Of a DNA stretch of 64,000 bases, positions 1 to 8,396 are shown piece by piece. Positions within the stretch are counted from its first letter, which is position 1. Each line of letters starts with the position of its first letter. The stretch is from the NCBI RefSeq assembly GCF_008327685.1, contig NZ_BDDE01000015.1, forward strand, positions 434,001 through 498,000, read 5' to 3'. The notes under the pieces were generated by a model. That model was not told where the DNA came from. It made no database searches and was given only the letters and a program-made list of their open reading frames with translations. The DNA is from Actinomadura sp. K4S16. GTDB taxonomy: Bacteria > Actinomycetota > Actinomycetes > Streptosporangiales > Streptosporangiaceae. A program made the translations under genes and the position numbers.

Positions 1-11
1 GGACGGCTCCG

Positions 12-452
12 TCAGCCTGCCTGGGCTCGGATCGCGTTCACGTCGAGCCACACCTGCTCGCGGCTGATCCGGTCGCCGGTGAACTCGCAGACGTGGAGGA
101 GCCGGAAGTCGACCGGCCTGCCGTCCGGCCCGAAGTCGAAGCCCATGAAGTTCCGGTACGCCCTGCCGCGGTACTGCACCTCGTCGACGAGGAAGCCGGG
201 GCCGTGGAGCCGGCGGACGGGTTCGACGGCGACCTGCTCGAGCTCGGTGAAGAGCGCCTCGTAGAAGCCCATCAGCTCGTCGTGTCCGTGGAACGGGGCG
301 CCGGGGAACCCCACCGGCTCGTGCTCGGCGTCGTCGGTGAGCGTGGCGAGGATCCCCGGCCGGTCGTGGGCCTCCTCCGCGGCGAAGTGGCGGGCGAGCA
401 CCTCGTCCATGACCTCGCGCGGCGTGGTCCCCTGAGAATGCGTCGTGTCCAT
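12..452 (-). CDS. SnoaL-like / NTF2-fold protein
   Basis: A 146-residue protein of the SnoaL-like (nuclear transport factor 2 fold) type: an N-terminal helix typical of the fold (AEEAHDRPGILATLTDDAEH), then alternating short strands and a C-terminal strand with ISREQVWLD. Members of this fold are small cone-shaped enzymes or ligand-binding proteins; no substrate can be read from the sequence. The ATG at 452 follows TGGAGAACCC, a good ribosome binding site. It lies 28 bases downstream of a VOC-family gene on the same strand, so the two are probably one transcript. The gene ends only 11 bases inside the window, so what follows it is unknown. Confidence 0.85.
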   Translation of the reverse strand: MDTTHSQGTTPREVMDEVLARHFAAEEAHDRPGILATLTDDAEHEPVGFPGAPFHGHDELMGFYEALFTELEQVAVEPVRRLHGPGFLVDEVQYRGRAYRNFMGFDFGPDGRPVDFRLLHVCEFTGDRISREQVWLDVNAIRAQAG

Positions 453-480
453 GGGTTCTCCAGTCGTTCTCGTGCGGCGG

Positions 481-933
481 TCAGGAGTGGAAGGCGATCA
501 GCTCGAGCTGGATCCCGTCGGGGTCGCGGAAGGTGAGGAGCGAGATCGGCATGCCCTCCATCGGGTAGACGCCGGAGTGCGCGACGCCCTCGGCGTCGAG
601 CCGCGCCGTCCACGCGTGCAACTGGTCCAGCGACGCCACCTGGAGGCAGAGATGGTCCAGGCCGGTCCTGACGGGGTCGAATCCCTCCCCTCCGTTCCCG
701 GGGTGGTGGTCGAGCCCGAGGTTGAACGCCATGTCGTCCGTGCCCAGCACGATCGAATGGCCGCCCTTGTCGCTCCGATGGTGCGGTTCGTCGAACTGGC
801 GCCGGAGCCCCAGGACTCTCTGGTACCAGGCCGCGCTCGCCTCGACGTCGGTGACGGTGAGCCCGACGTGCTGAATGCCGACCAGGGCGGCCCGTACGGG
901 CTGCGCCGCGGAGGCCGCCTCCGTTGTGGTCAT
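481..933 (-). CDS. VOC (glyoxalase/bleomycin-resistance) family protein
   Basis: A 150-residue vicinal-oxygen-chelate protein. Two beta-alpha-beta-beta-beta halves are visible: IQHVGLTVTDVEASAAWYQR near the N-terminus, and LDHLCLQVASLDQLHAW with a closing IQLELIAF strand in the second half. The two histidines and the terminal glutamate are placed like the metal ligands of this superfamily. Substrate cannot be inferred; the family includes glyoxalases, dioxygenases and antibiotic-binding proteins. The ATG at 933 follows AAGGG. The frame stays open far upstream, but without a usable start signal. It is the first gene of a likely two-gene transcript with the SnoaL-like gene and is divergent from a LuxR-type regulator. 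Confidence 0.88.
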   Translation of the reverse strand: MTTTEAASAAQPVRAALVGIQHVGLTVTDVEASAAWYQRVLGLRRQFDEPHHRSDKGGHSIVLGTDDMAFNLGLDHHPGNGGEGFDPVRTGLDHLCLQVASLDQLHAWTARLDAEGVAHSGVYPMEGMPISLLTFRDPDGIQLELIAFHS

Positions 934-1087
934 CGCGATCCCTTCGAGTGAGTCGATGAACGCAACGTACGGAGCGTGCTCGTCCGGCGAGAATCCCCTG
1001 ACCTGGTGGAGGGCGCCCCCCGTCCGGACGGTCGGCCCCCTCGATCGCGGGATGGCGGCGCGGGCGCACGCCTCGTAGCCTGCTTGC

Positions 1088-2161
1088 GTGCGCACCGAGC
1101 AGTTCGCCCGCGCCCGTGACCGCCTCCTTCGGGAGGTGACGGCGGAGACTCCCATGGTCACCGTGCTCAATGAGACCGTGGCGGCTCTGCACGCGGTCAC
1201 GCGCTTCTCCTGGTGCGCGGTGATGACGGCGGATCCCCGCACGCTGCTGCCGACCGGCGGGGTGGTCGAAGGCTTCTCGCCGGACGCCTGCGGCCCCTTC
1301 TGGGACAACGAGCTCCTCGCCCCCGGCTTCAACAAGTTCAACACCCTGGCCCGCAGCACCGACCCGGTCGCCACGCTGTTCGAGGCCACGGACGGCGACC
1401 TCGCGCGGGCGCCGATCTACACCGACCTGTACGCCCCCCTGGGCGTCGCCGACGAACTCCGCGCCGCCTTTGTCGTCGGGGGCCGCTGCTGGGGTGTCGC
1501 CGCCCTCCTCCGGGCCTCCGCGGACGGCCCGTTCCCCCGCCGCGAGGTCGAGCACGTCCAGGCTCTCCTGCCGTTGATCACCCGCTCCGTCAAGAGCAGC
1601 GCGTGCAGGCTCGAAGCCGACGCGGGCTCCCCCACGGCGATGGTCGTCGTCGACGGCTCCAACGGGATCCGGGACCTCACCGTCGAGGCCGGCGAACTCC
1701 TCGACGACCTTCGCACCACCGGCGTCGACGAACCCGGTCTGCCCACGATCCTCGGCACCGTCGCGACACGAGCCCGGTCGACCCGTACCGCGAACCGGCT
1801 CGTCACGCGGGTGCGGGGCCGCTCCGGCCGCTGGTTCCGGGTCACCGCCGGCCCCATGCAGGACGGCGCCGGCGACGTCGCCATGGTGATCGAACCGGCG
1901 AGGGCCGCGGACCTCACCCCGATCCTGCTGGAGTCCTACCGCCTCACGGAACGGGAGACCGAGATCGTCATGCTGCTCGCGCGGGGGCTCACCACGAGAG
2001 AGATCGCCGCCGCGCTCACCCTCTCCGCCCACACGGTGCGCGACCACATCAAGGCCGTCTTCGGCAAGACCGGTACCACCACCCGCGGTGAGCTCGTAGC
2101 CCGCCTCTTCGCCGAGCACCTTCTCGACGGCTTCCACAACGCCGTCCACCGGGCCGTCTGA
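1088..2161 (+). CDS. LuxR-family transcriptional regulator with GAF-like N-terminus
   Basis: A 357-residue regulator. The last 60 residues form a LuxR-type helix-turn-helix: LTERETEIVMLLARGLTTRE, then IAAALTLSAHTVRDHIKAVF. The preceding 290 residues look like a GAF-type sensory domain (MVTVLNETVAALHAVTRFSW near the start) without a receiver domain, so it is a one-component regulator of unknown ligand. The start is GTG. It is divergent from the VOC/SnoaL pair across about 150 bases, which makes that pair the obvious candidate target; this is inferred from position only. It converges with the AraC gene, with 22 bases between the stops. Confidence 0.85.
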   Translation: MRTEQFARARDRLLREVTAETPMVTVLNETVAALHAVTRFSWCAVMTADPRTLLPTGGVVEGFSPDACGPFWDNELLAPGFNKFNTLARSTDPVATLFEATDGDLARAPIYTDLYAPLGVADELRAAFVVGGRCWGVAALLRASADGPFPRREVEHVQALLPLITRSVKSSACRLEADAGSPTAMVVVDGSNGIRDLTVEAGELLDDLRTTGVDEPGLPTILGTVATRARSTRTANRLVTRVRGRSGRWFRVTAGPMQDGAGDVAMVIEPARAADLTPILLESYRLTERETEIVMLLARGLTTREIAAALTLSAHTVRDHIKAVFGKTGTTTRGELVARLFAEHLLDGFHNAVHRAV

Positions 2162-2183
2162 CACCCCCGGGCCCGGCCCGCGC

Positions 2184-3185
2184 CTAGGCGCGCGGTGGGG
2201 CGTGGCGCGGTGTGTACAGGGTCCGGTACTCGCCGGGCGGGACGCCGTACGCGGCGCGGAAGAGGCGGCTGAAGTGGCCGGGGTCGCGGACGCCCCAGCG
2301 GGCCGCGATGGCGCCGACCGGACGGTTGGACAGGGCGGGGTCGGTGAGGTCGCGGCGGCAGCGGTCCAAGCGCCGGCGGCGTATCCACTCGGCGACCGTG
2401 CAGTCCTCGCTCTCGAACAGCTTGTGGAGTTGGCGGAGCGAGATGTTGTGGGCGGCGGCGATCTGCCGCGGGGTCAGGGCGGGGTCGCCCAGGCGCTGGT
2501 GCAGGTAGGCGTAGATGCGGTGCAGCAGGGCGTTGCGCTCGACTTCGGGCGGTACCGCGGCGGGCGTGGCGATGCGTCCGGCGAGGGCGGCGGCGACCAG
2601 GTCGAGCAGGGCGTTGGAGATGTGGGCGGCTTCGGCGGGCCGGTAGGCCCCGGCGTCCGCGGTGACGCGCCGAAGCAAGGTCGATGCCAGGGCGGCGGCT
2701 CCGTCCTGCCCGGGCAGCGGGACGGCGGTGAGCCGCGCGACTTGGGCAGGTGGCAACGGCAGCAGTGCCCGGGGCATGGTGATGGAGACGACCTTCTTGC
2801 GGTGGCGGCCCACGACCGTCGCCGAGGACGGCCGGGCGAGGTCGGTGAGGGTGAAGTCCCCTGGACGCAGGTCGGCCCGGCGGCCGTCCTGGGTCACGGC
2901 GAACTCTTCGCAGGCGATCGCCAGTTTGAGCTCGTAGCCGTCGAGCTGGTCGGTGAATCCGGGGGTGCGGCGGCCTTCCCCCACCCCGGGAGCCGGGCCG
3001 CCGGCGCAGGTCAGCACGGCCGCTCTCATCGCTCCGACCTGCGTGACGGCGCAGTGACCGCGGAACCAGTCGTGCCGGCCGTTCGGGAAGACGTACTCGG
3101 CGGCCAGCGCCTCGCGGTGCATGTGCTGCCAGTAGCCGTACCGCTCGGCGTCCGGCACGTCATCGGTGCTGAACAGCGTTCTCAC
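2184..3185 (-). CDS. AraC-family transcriptional regulator
   Basis: About 333 residues. The N-terminal two thirds resemble the AraC-binding-like domain of actinomycete regulators (STDDVPDAERYGYWQHMHRE). The C-terminal 100 residues carry two helix-turn-helix units: LTPRQIAAAHNISLRQLHKL and PVGAIAARWGVRDPGHFSRL, ending in FRAAYGVPPGEYR. I place the start at the GTG ending at 3185 because a GGGGGAG stretch lies about 8 bases upstream. A GTG at 3191 is too close to that site, and an in-frame start at 3254 lacks a ribosome binding site. It is downstream of, and on the same strand as, a SAM methyltransferase, 93 bases apart. Confidence 0.85.
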   Translation of the reverse strand: MRTLFSTDDVPDAERYGYWQHMHREALAAEYVFPNGRHDWFRGHCAVTQVGAMRAAVLTCAGGPAPGVGEGRRTPGFTDQLDGYELKLAIACEEFAVTQDGRRADLRPGDFTLTDLARPSSATVVGRHRKKVVSITMPRALLPLPPAQVARLTAVPLPGQDGAAALASTLLRRVTADAGAYRPAEAAHISNALLDLVAAALAGRIATPAAVPPEVERNALLHRIYAYLHQRLGDPALTPRQIAAAHNISLRQLHKLFESEDCTVAEWIRRRRLDRCRRDLTDPALSNRPVGAIAARWGVRDPGHFSRLFRAAYGVPPGEYRTLYTPRHAPPRA

Positions 3186-3278
3186 GACCACCGCCCCCTC
3201 CCCCGGCAGAGCTTCGATCAGCGCCTCGCACCTCGCAGAGGCTCTATGGCCCATATGAACGAATGCGGAGGGACGCGG

Positions 3279-4070
3279 TCAACCGCCTTTGCGACAGCCA
3301 AGCGTGACGACGTACGGCGGGGTGAAGACGATGGCGTGCGGGGCCCTGAGCGCCGCGAGGCAGGAGCCCAGTTCGTCCGCCGTGAGGAGTCCGGCGGAGA
3401 TGAGGCGCGGCCCCAGTTGCTCGATCGCGATCGGAACCAGCTCGCGTCCCGGCGAGCCGGGTCCGCCCGAGAAGCCGATCGCCTCGGCGCACACGTCGGT
3501 GAGCCCGGCCTCGGTGAACGCATGGCGCGCCTGGCCGCCCCACGCCAGGTCGACGCCGGCCTCGCTCAACACGGTCCGCAGGCCGTTCCATGCCTTGGCC
3601 ACGAGCCCGGAGGCCTCCCGATAGGGCGCGGCCAGGAGACTGAGCCGTCCCGAAAGGTCGTAGTCCTCGGTCACCAGCCAGCCGCCGGGACGCAGCGCCC
3701 GCGTCAGCCGCTCGACGACCGCACGCCGCTGCGGCAGATGCATCAGCAGAAGCCGTGCGTGGATCAGGTCGTAGTGCCCCTCGGGCAGCGGATCCTGGAC
3801 GATGTCGTGGCGCCGCACCTGCACTCCGTCGGCGGCGCGCAGGTGGCCGATGTCGATATCGGTCGCCATCACGTGGCCGCGGGGCCCGCTCATGGCGGCC
3901 ATCGCCCCGGCGACCGATCCGTTCCCGGCGCCGACCTCCAGGCACCGCCATCCCGGTCCGATCCCGGTCTTGCCCAGTGTCCGAGCGGTGGCCTCGTCGA
4001 AGGTCTCGGAGATGCACCGCAGCTGGCGTTCGATGAGATCGCTGCCTGCGAAAACGTAATTCGTGCTCAT
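3279..4070 (-). CDS. class I SAM-dependent methyltransferase
   Basis: A 263-residue Rossmann-fold methyltransferase. Motif I is LEVGAGNGSVAGAMA, followed by the acidic strand MATDID that would bind the SAM ribose, and later a post-motif ALRPGGWLVTEDYDLSG. The methyl acceptor is not predictable. The ATG at 4070 has AAGGA seven bases upstream. The stop of the preceding (broken) lipoprotein reading frame ends at 4072, one base away, so the two were almost certainly translationally coupled before that gene decayed. The AraC regulator follows on the same strand. Confidence 0.88.
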   Translation of the reverse strand: MSTNYVFAGSDLIERQLRCISETFDEATARTLGKTGIGPGWRCLEVGAGNGSVAGAMAAMSGPRGHVMATDIDIGHLRAADGVQVRRHDIVQDPLPEGHYDLIHARLLLMHLPQRRAVVERLTRALRPGGWLVTEDYDLSGRLSLLAAPYREASGLVAKAWNGLRTVLSEAGVDLAWGGQARHAFTEAGLTDVCAEAIGFSGGPGSPGRELVPIAIEQLGPRLISAGLLTADELGSCLAALRAPHAIVFTPPYVVTLGCRKGG

Positions 4071-4071
4071 T

Positions 4072-4837
4072 TCATCGTCCTTGGAGAGGCACGTTGGGGA
4101 TCTTTCCGAAGGGGCCGGCGTCGAAGGTGGCCCTGGTGGTGCCGCGGGGCGGGGCGGGGACGTACATGTAGGTGCGCTGCGGCAGGTCGGGCTCGTCCAG
4201 GAGGAGGGTTCCGCTGAGGAAGGCGCCGGTGACGCCCTCGGTCGCGGTGCGCTCGGCCACCACCGGCCCGTCTCCGCCGCGGAACGGGGACGGCGGCCCT
4301 GTCTCTCCGCGCTTGGCGACGCCAGGCGTCCCGGTGGGGCGGTCGGCGCCGGCTCGTCGGCCGCCTTCCCGGCGACCTGGAAGCGGTGGTGCCGCCCGCC
4401 GGTCGCCTGTCGCAGCGCGTCGCGCACGGCGGCGGCGCGTCGCTCCGACAGGGACTGGTTGTAGGAGGGCGCTCCCCGGCCGTCGGTATGGGGACGGACG
4501 GCCGCGCGGCGCCGCTGACCACCGGTACCCCGGGCATCTCGGCCGTCGTCCCCGGCGTGAGCACGGTGACCCGGCGGGCACCGGGCGGCAGCGCGGGGAA
4601 GTACACGTGCGCCTCGTAGCGCACCCACGGTGCCAGTGGCGCGCTGTAGAAGCTGCCGAACGCCTCCCCGTTCTCGTTGTCCTGACGCAGCGGGTGGTAG
4701 AGCCTGCGGCCGACCGGGTCCAGGAGGGAAAAGCCGCTGGAGCCTGGACCGCCTCCCGCCTGTCCGGGCGCCTGGCACGCCGCCGTCCCCGCGGCGAGAG
4801 CGCAGCCGAGCACGACCGCCGTCCAGTGCCTGGTCAT
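4072..4837 (-). pseudogene. OmpA-like lipoprotein, broken by two frameshifts
   Basis: An excellent start (GGAGGAAGC then ATG at 4837) opens a lipoprotein signal peptide with lipobox AAGTAAC (cysteine at about residue 23) and a beta-rich N-terminal part. After about residue 110, near 4480-4530, the homology jumps to a second frame showing the OmpA peptidoglycan-binding signature HTDGRGAPSYNQSLSERRA. Near 4305-4345 it jumps again to a third frame ending with a TGA one base before the methyltransferase ATG. Both jumps fit single-base losses: adding two bases gives 768 nt, or 255 residues and a stop. OmpA-like domains anchor proteins to peptidoglycan. It may be a real pseudogene or two sequencing errors in GC-rich runs. 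Confidence 0.75.
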
Positions 4838-5011
4838 GCTTCCTCCCGTCCGCGGAGCCGCGTCCGCCGGTACCGCAGCCAAGCGTCGGGTCCGCGGGCG
4901 CGTTGCCGCCATGGAGGACGGTGCGCGGTCCTTGGCGATCCGCGCACTCGCCGAAGACGCGTTGGCCACGGCCATCTCGTCCGCTCACCCAGGCATCCGG
5001 AAGTCCGGCCG

Positions 5012-5026
5012 CATTGGCGGCCAATG
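5012..5026. promoter_or_regulatory. perfect inverted repeat in divergent promoter region
   Basis: CATTGG-CGG-CCAATG: 6-bp perfect arms around 3 bases. It sits in the 280-base gap between the divergent lipoprotein pseudogene and the O-methyltransferase gene, about 90 bases before the latter's ATG. It is a plausible operator, perhaps of the nearby AraC protein, but no binding data can be read from sequence. Nothing else in the gap stands out. Confidence 0.4.
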
Positions 5027-5117
5027 GATGTGCACTCGTGTCCAAGGGCGCGCCGGGCCGACTCGGCGAGACTCGACGTACCGAGGCCGTTCAGTCGACC
5101 GCCGTCAGGGGGAGAGC

Positions 5118-6164
5118 ATGAGAATCGGAGTGATCCCGGACAGTCCTCAGGAGCGCCGAGCGCTGGAGGCGGGGCTGGCCCCGACGCCGCTGTTCGAGAC
5201 GCAGTTCGCGTTCACCCTGGCACGGGTGGTGATGACCGCGACGCACCTGGGCGTCTTCGACGCTCTCGCGGGCGGCTCCGCCACGCTCGACGAGGTCGCC
5301 GAACGCTGCCGGACCCACCCGCGGGCCACCGGAAAGCTCCTCCTCGCGCTCGTCGGGGCCGGATACCTGCGGGCCGACCACGACACCTACTCGCTGACTC
5401 CGCAGGCAGGGACCTGGCTCCCGCGCCGCGGTCCGCGCTCCCTGGCCGACAAGCTGGAGTTCCAGTTCTACGAGTGGGACGTGATGGCGCACGCCGTGGA
5501 GTACGTGCGCACCGGCCGTCCGGTGGACGTCCACGAGCACTTGGACGACCTGGGGTGGGCGGCCTACCAGCGCGGTATGCGGGCGCTGGCGACCGTCCCC
5601 GCGCAGGAGGCCGCACAGCTGATCCCCGTCCCCGCGGGCGCCCGGGCCCTGCTGGACATCGGCGGCTCGCACGGGTACCACTCGGTGGCCCTGTGCCGGG
5701 AACATCCCGGGCTGTCCGCCGTGGTCCTCGACCTGCCCGAGGCGGTCGAACACGCGGCGCCGCTGCTCGCCGCCGAGGGGATGGGCGACCGCGTCGTGCA
5801 TCGCGAGGGCGACGCTCTGCACGACGATCTCGGTGCCGAGGACTACGACGTCGTGCTGCTGGCGAGCGTCGCGCACCATCTCACCGCCGAGCAGAACCGG
5901 ATCCTGGCCGGACGCGCCGCCCGGGCGCTGCGGCCCGGTGGCGTCCACGCCGTCATCGAGCCCTTCCGCCTCGACCCCGTCGGCGAGGTCAGTCAGTTCG
6001 GCGCGCTCACCGACTTCTACTTCGGGCTGACGAGCCGCGCGGGCACATGGTCGCCCGACGAGATCGCCCAGTGGCAGCGGGACGCCGGTCTGGCGCCGGC
6101 CGCACCGGCCGTCCTCACCGGCACCGGGATCGGCCTTCAGACGGCCGTCAAGCGTCCCGGCTGA
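5118..6164 (+). CDS. O-methyltransferase, dimerisation-domain type
   Basis: A 348-residue enzyme of the plant-caffeate/hydroxyneurosporene O-methyltransferase type. A winged-helix dimerisation domain spans residues 20-110 (LGVFDALAGGSATLDEVAER). The C-terminal SAM domain has motif I LLDIGGSHGYHSVALCREH, the following acidic strand VVLDLP, and GGVHAVIEPF. In actinomycetes such enzymes usually methylate hydroxyls of polyketides, carotenoids or aromatic compounds; the substrate here is unknown and no biosynthetic cluster surrounds it. The ATG at 5118 follows GGGGGAGAGC. It is convergent with the TetR gene (30-base gap) and divergent from the methyltransferase/lipoprotein pair. Confidence 0.88.
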   Translation: MRIGVIPDSPQERRALEAGLAPTPLFETQFAFTLARVVMTATHLGVFDALAGGSATLDEVAERCRTHPRATGKLLLALVGAGYLRADHDTYSLTPQAGTWLPRRGPRSLADKLEFQFYEWDVMAHAVEYVRTGRPVDVHEHLDDLGWAAYQRGMRALATVPAQEAAQLIPVPAGARALLDIGGSHGYHSVALCREHPGLSAVVLDLPEAVEHAAPLLAAEGMGDRVVHREGDALHDDLGAEDYDVVLLASVAHHLTAEQNRILAGRAARALRPGGVHAVIEPFRLDPVGEVSQFGALTDFYFGLTSRAGTWSPDEIAQWQRDAGLAPAAPAVLTGTGIGLQTAVKRPG

Positions 6165-6194
6165 CGGTGGCGGGCCGCCCCCGGCTCCTCGGGG

Positions 6195-6881
6195 TCAGGG
6201 GTGGTCGAGGCGGGGGGTTCCCGGTTCCAGCATGGGGACCAGGAAGCGGCGGGCCAGGGCGGCCAGCTGGTCTTCGTCGTCGAGGTCGATGATGTGGCTG
6301 GGGATCGCCAGGAGGGAGCCGGAGATCCGGACCATCATCTCGGCCACGTACTCGGTGTCGAGGTCGGCTGAGACGTTGCCGGCGCGCTGCTCGCGGCGGA
6401 GCTGGTCGGCGACGAACCGCCGGACGGTGGCGAGGGTCCGGCCGTCCCCGATCAGGGAGGGCAGCAGCAGGTCCGGTTCCGTGGCGATCAGGCCGCCGAT
6501 CAGGGGGTTGCCCCGGATGGCGCGCAGCGAGCTCACGAAGCCCAGCACCACCCGGTCGGCGGCGGTCTCGGCCTGCTCGATCTCGACCAGGAACCGGTCG
6601 AAGTACCGGCGGAACTCCCGCCGCACCACCTGCTCCACCAGGGCGTCCTTGGTGGCGAAGCGCCGGTAGACCGTGATCCGCGAGACGCCGGCGCGCCGGG
6701 CCACGTCGTCCATCGTGGACCGCTGGATGCCCATCCGGCAGAACTGCGCGTAGGCCGCGTCGAGGACGCGCGACCGGGTCTCGTCCACGTCGTCGACCTG
6801 CTCGACGGCCTCGACGTAGACGCTCTCCAGCATCGACTCCGAGTCCGCGGACGTCATGAGGAACGACAGCACAGGTTCCAC
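6195..6881 (-). CDS. TetR-family regulator, probable repressor of the adjacent lcp gene
   Basis: A 228-residue TetR/AcrR regulator with N-terminal helix-turn-helix STMDDVARRAGVSRITVYRR and an all-helical ligand domain. I choose the GTG at 6881 because GGGAGGGG lies just upstream; the internal ATG at 6857 has no ribosome binding site. It is divergent from the latex clearing protein gene, and the 167-base gap carries two strong dyads (6923-6950 and 6980-7014). TetR regulators located beside lcp genes control them in other rubber-degrading actinomycetes (LcpR/LcpRBA3 type). The pairing and operators suggest the same role here; that assignment is inferred. Confidence 0.87.
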   Translation of the reverse strand: MEPVLSFLMTSADSESMLESVYVEAVEQVDDVDETRSRVLDAAYAQFCRMGIQRSTMDDVARRAGVSRITVYRRFATKDALVEQVVRREFRRYFDRFLVEIEQAETAADRVVLGFVSSLRAIRGNPLIGGLIATEPDLLLPSLIGDGRTLATVRRFVADQLRREQRAGNVSADLDTEYVAEMMVRISGSLLAIPSHIIDLDDEDQLAALARRFLVPMLEPGTPRLDHP

Positions 6882-6922
6882 GATCCCCTCCCGAGGCCAT
6901 TGATTCTGCCCGAATCGTTCAC

Positions 6923-6950
6923 CTTCGTCACGAAGGGTCTTGTGACGAAG
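6923..6950. promoter_or_regulatory. inverted repeat, candidate TetR operator 1
   Basis: CTTCGTCAC (6923-6931) and GTGACGAAG (6942-6950) form a perfect 9-bp inverted repeat with a 10-base spacer. It lies about 40 bases upstream of the TetR gene's GTG, in the gap shared with lcp. Its arms differ from the second dyad, so it may bind a different protein or be an mRNA hairpin of the tetR leader. Confidence 0.5.
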
Positions 6951-6979
6951 CCCACAGTGTGCTCTCATGATGTCGACGC

Positions 6980-7014
6980 TGATACGCAGAAGCGCAATGC
7001 GTTTCATTGTATCA
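6980..7014. promoter_or_regulatory. 35-bp dyad, candidate lcp operator
   Basis: Outer arms TGATAC (6980-6985) and GTATCA (7009-7014) are perfect. The inner 17-mer GAAGCGCAATGCGTTTC (6989-7005) is a near-perfect palindrome of the form GAAnCGCAnTGCGnTTC, and both are centred on 6997. This is the typical size and shape of a TetR-family operator, placed 35 bases upstream of the lcp ATG, where bound repressor would cover the promoter or start of transcription. Confidence 0.65.
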
Positions 7015-7048
7015 GCCTGCCGCTCTCGGCTCCCGAGGAGGGAAAGGC

Positions 7049-8290
7049 ATGGAACAACCCAGCAGACGCAACGTGCTGATGACGGGCGGGGTGCTCGGCG
7101 CGCTCGGCGCGCTGAGCGTCGCGACGCCCGCGCAGGCCAGGCCGCTGTGGACGTGGTCCCCCAAGGGATCGGTCGTGGGCGCCGGCAAGGGGGTCGACCC
7201 CCGGTGGGTGTGGGACGAAGAGGCCGACCCGCTCGTCGCCTCGCTGATCGACGACGGGGCCGTCCCCGAGGTCAACAAGCTGCTGAAGACCTGGACCAAG
7301 AACGGCCAGGCGCTGCCGAGCGGGCTGCCGAACGACCTGCGGCAGTTCATCGAGAAGGCCCGCCAGCCGCCCTCCTGGGCCGACCAGACGAAGCTCGCGA
7401 CCGCGTTCAAGTTCAACCAGAAGCGCGGCACCTACCTCGGCGTCACCTACGGCTTCGCCAGCGGGATGATGAGCACGGCCATCCCGCACGAGGCGCGCGC
7501 GGTCTACTACTCCAAGGGCGGCGCGGACATGAAGGACCGCATCACCAAGACCGCCAAGCTCGGCTACGACATCGGCACCCGGAACGCCTTCCAGCCCGAC
7601 GGCGAGATGATCGTCACCTGCGTCAAGACGCGGCTGGCCCACGCGGGCGTGCGCCACCTGCTGCCCCAGTCGACGTACTGGGACCAGGTCGCCGACGAGC
7701 AGATCCCGATCAGCCAGGCGGACATGATGGTCACCTGGCACAGCCTGCCCACGACGGTGATGAAGCAGCTCGCCAGGTGGAAGGTGCCGATCCCGGCCGA
7801 CGAGTCCGCGGCGTTCCTGCACTCCTGGCAGCTGACCGCGCACATGCTCGGCATCCTGGACGAGTACATCCCCAACTCCTGGGACGAGGCCGACGCCCAG
7901 GCCGCGCAGGTCCTCGACCCGGTCCTCGCCCCCACCCCCGAGGGCATCAAGCTGGCCGACGTCCTGCTCCACCTCGGCGCGACCATCGACGGCGGGATCC
8001 TGACCACGCACATCCTCGGCGCGCTCACGCGCTACATGCTCGGCGACGAGATCGCCGGCTGGCTGAAGATCCCGCGGGAACCGGTGTGGGACCCGGCCTT
8101 CGCCGCGTTCTGGCCGACCTTCGTCGCCATCAAGGAGGGCCTGCTCAAGATCACGGACGCTCCCCCCGGGCTGCTGGAGATCTACTGGGCGTTCGACGAG
8201 ATCATCCGCCTGGGCACCCTGCTCTTCCTGTCCGGAGGCGACCTTCCGATCAGCATCCAGATCCCCACCGCGAACAACCCGAACTACTGA
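7049..8290 (+). CDS. lcp: latex clearing protein (rubber oxygenase), Tat-secreted
   Basis: A 413-residue DUF2236-family haem protein. It matches the latex clearing protein Lcp, which oxidatively cleaves poly(cis-1,4-isoprene) outside the cell into aldehyde/ketone oligomers. The Tat signal is SRRNVLMTGG followed by a hydrophobic stretch and AQA. From this start, the RITKT motif places Arg164, Lys167 and Thr168, and LAHAG places His198. These are the same numbers I recall for the essential Arg, the distal haem-ligand Lys, the Thr and the proximal His of Streptomyces sp. K30 Lcp. The ATG at 7049 follows GAGGAGGGAAAGG. No oxiAB-like aldehyde oxidase genes lie nearby. A divergent TetR gene and dyads suggest repression without rubber. 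Confidence 0.9.
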   Translation: MEQPSRRNVLMTGGVLGALGALSVATPAQARPLWTWSPKGSVVGAGKGVDPRWVWDEEADPLVASLIDDGAVPEVNKLLKTWTKNGQALPSGLPNDLRQFIEKARQPPSWADQTKLATAFKFNQKRGTYLGVTYGFASGMMSTAIPHEARAVYYSKGGADMKDRITKTAKLGYDIGTRNAFQPDGEMIVTCVKTRLAHAGVRHLLPQSTYWDQVADEQIPISQADMMVTWHSLPTTVMKQLARWKVPIPADESAAFLHSWQLTAHMLGILDEYIPNSWDEADAQAAQVLDPVLAPTPEGIKLADVLLHLGATIDGGILTTHILGALTRYMLGDEIAGWLKIPREPVWDPAFAAFWPTFVAIKEGLLKITDAPPGLLEIYWAFDEIIRLGTLLFLSGGDLPISIQIPTANNPNY

Positions 8291-8364
8291 TCGGGATCGT
8301 CCGGTCCGCCGCGCGGGCCGACGGTCGCGCCCCGCCCCGAGGGCGAGAGGCGCCACGACGAGAA

Positions 8365-8396
8365 CGGGCCCGGAACCCACCCCGATTCCGGGCCCG
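8365..8396 (+). terminator. transcription terminator hairpin after lcp
   Basis: CGGGCCCGGAA (8365-8375) pairs perfectly with TTCCGGGCCCG (8386-8396): an 11-bp stem with a 10-base loop, 75 bases after the lcp stop. There is no T tract, which is common for actinomycete terminators. The rest of the 278-base gap to the GNAT gene shows no other feature apart from a lower-GC promoter-like stretch before 8569. Confidence 0.7.
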
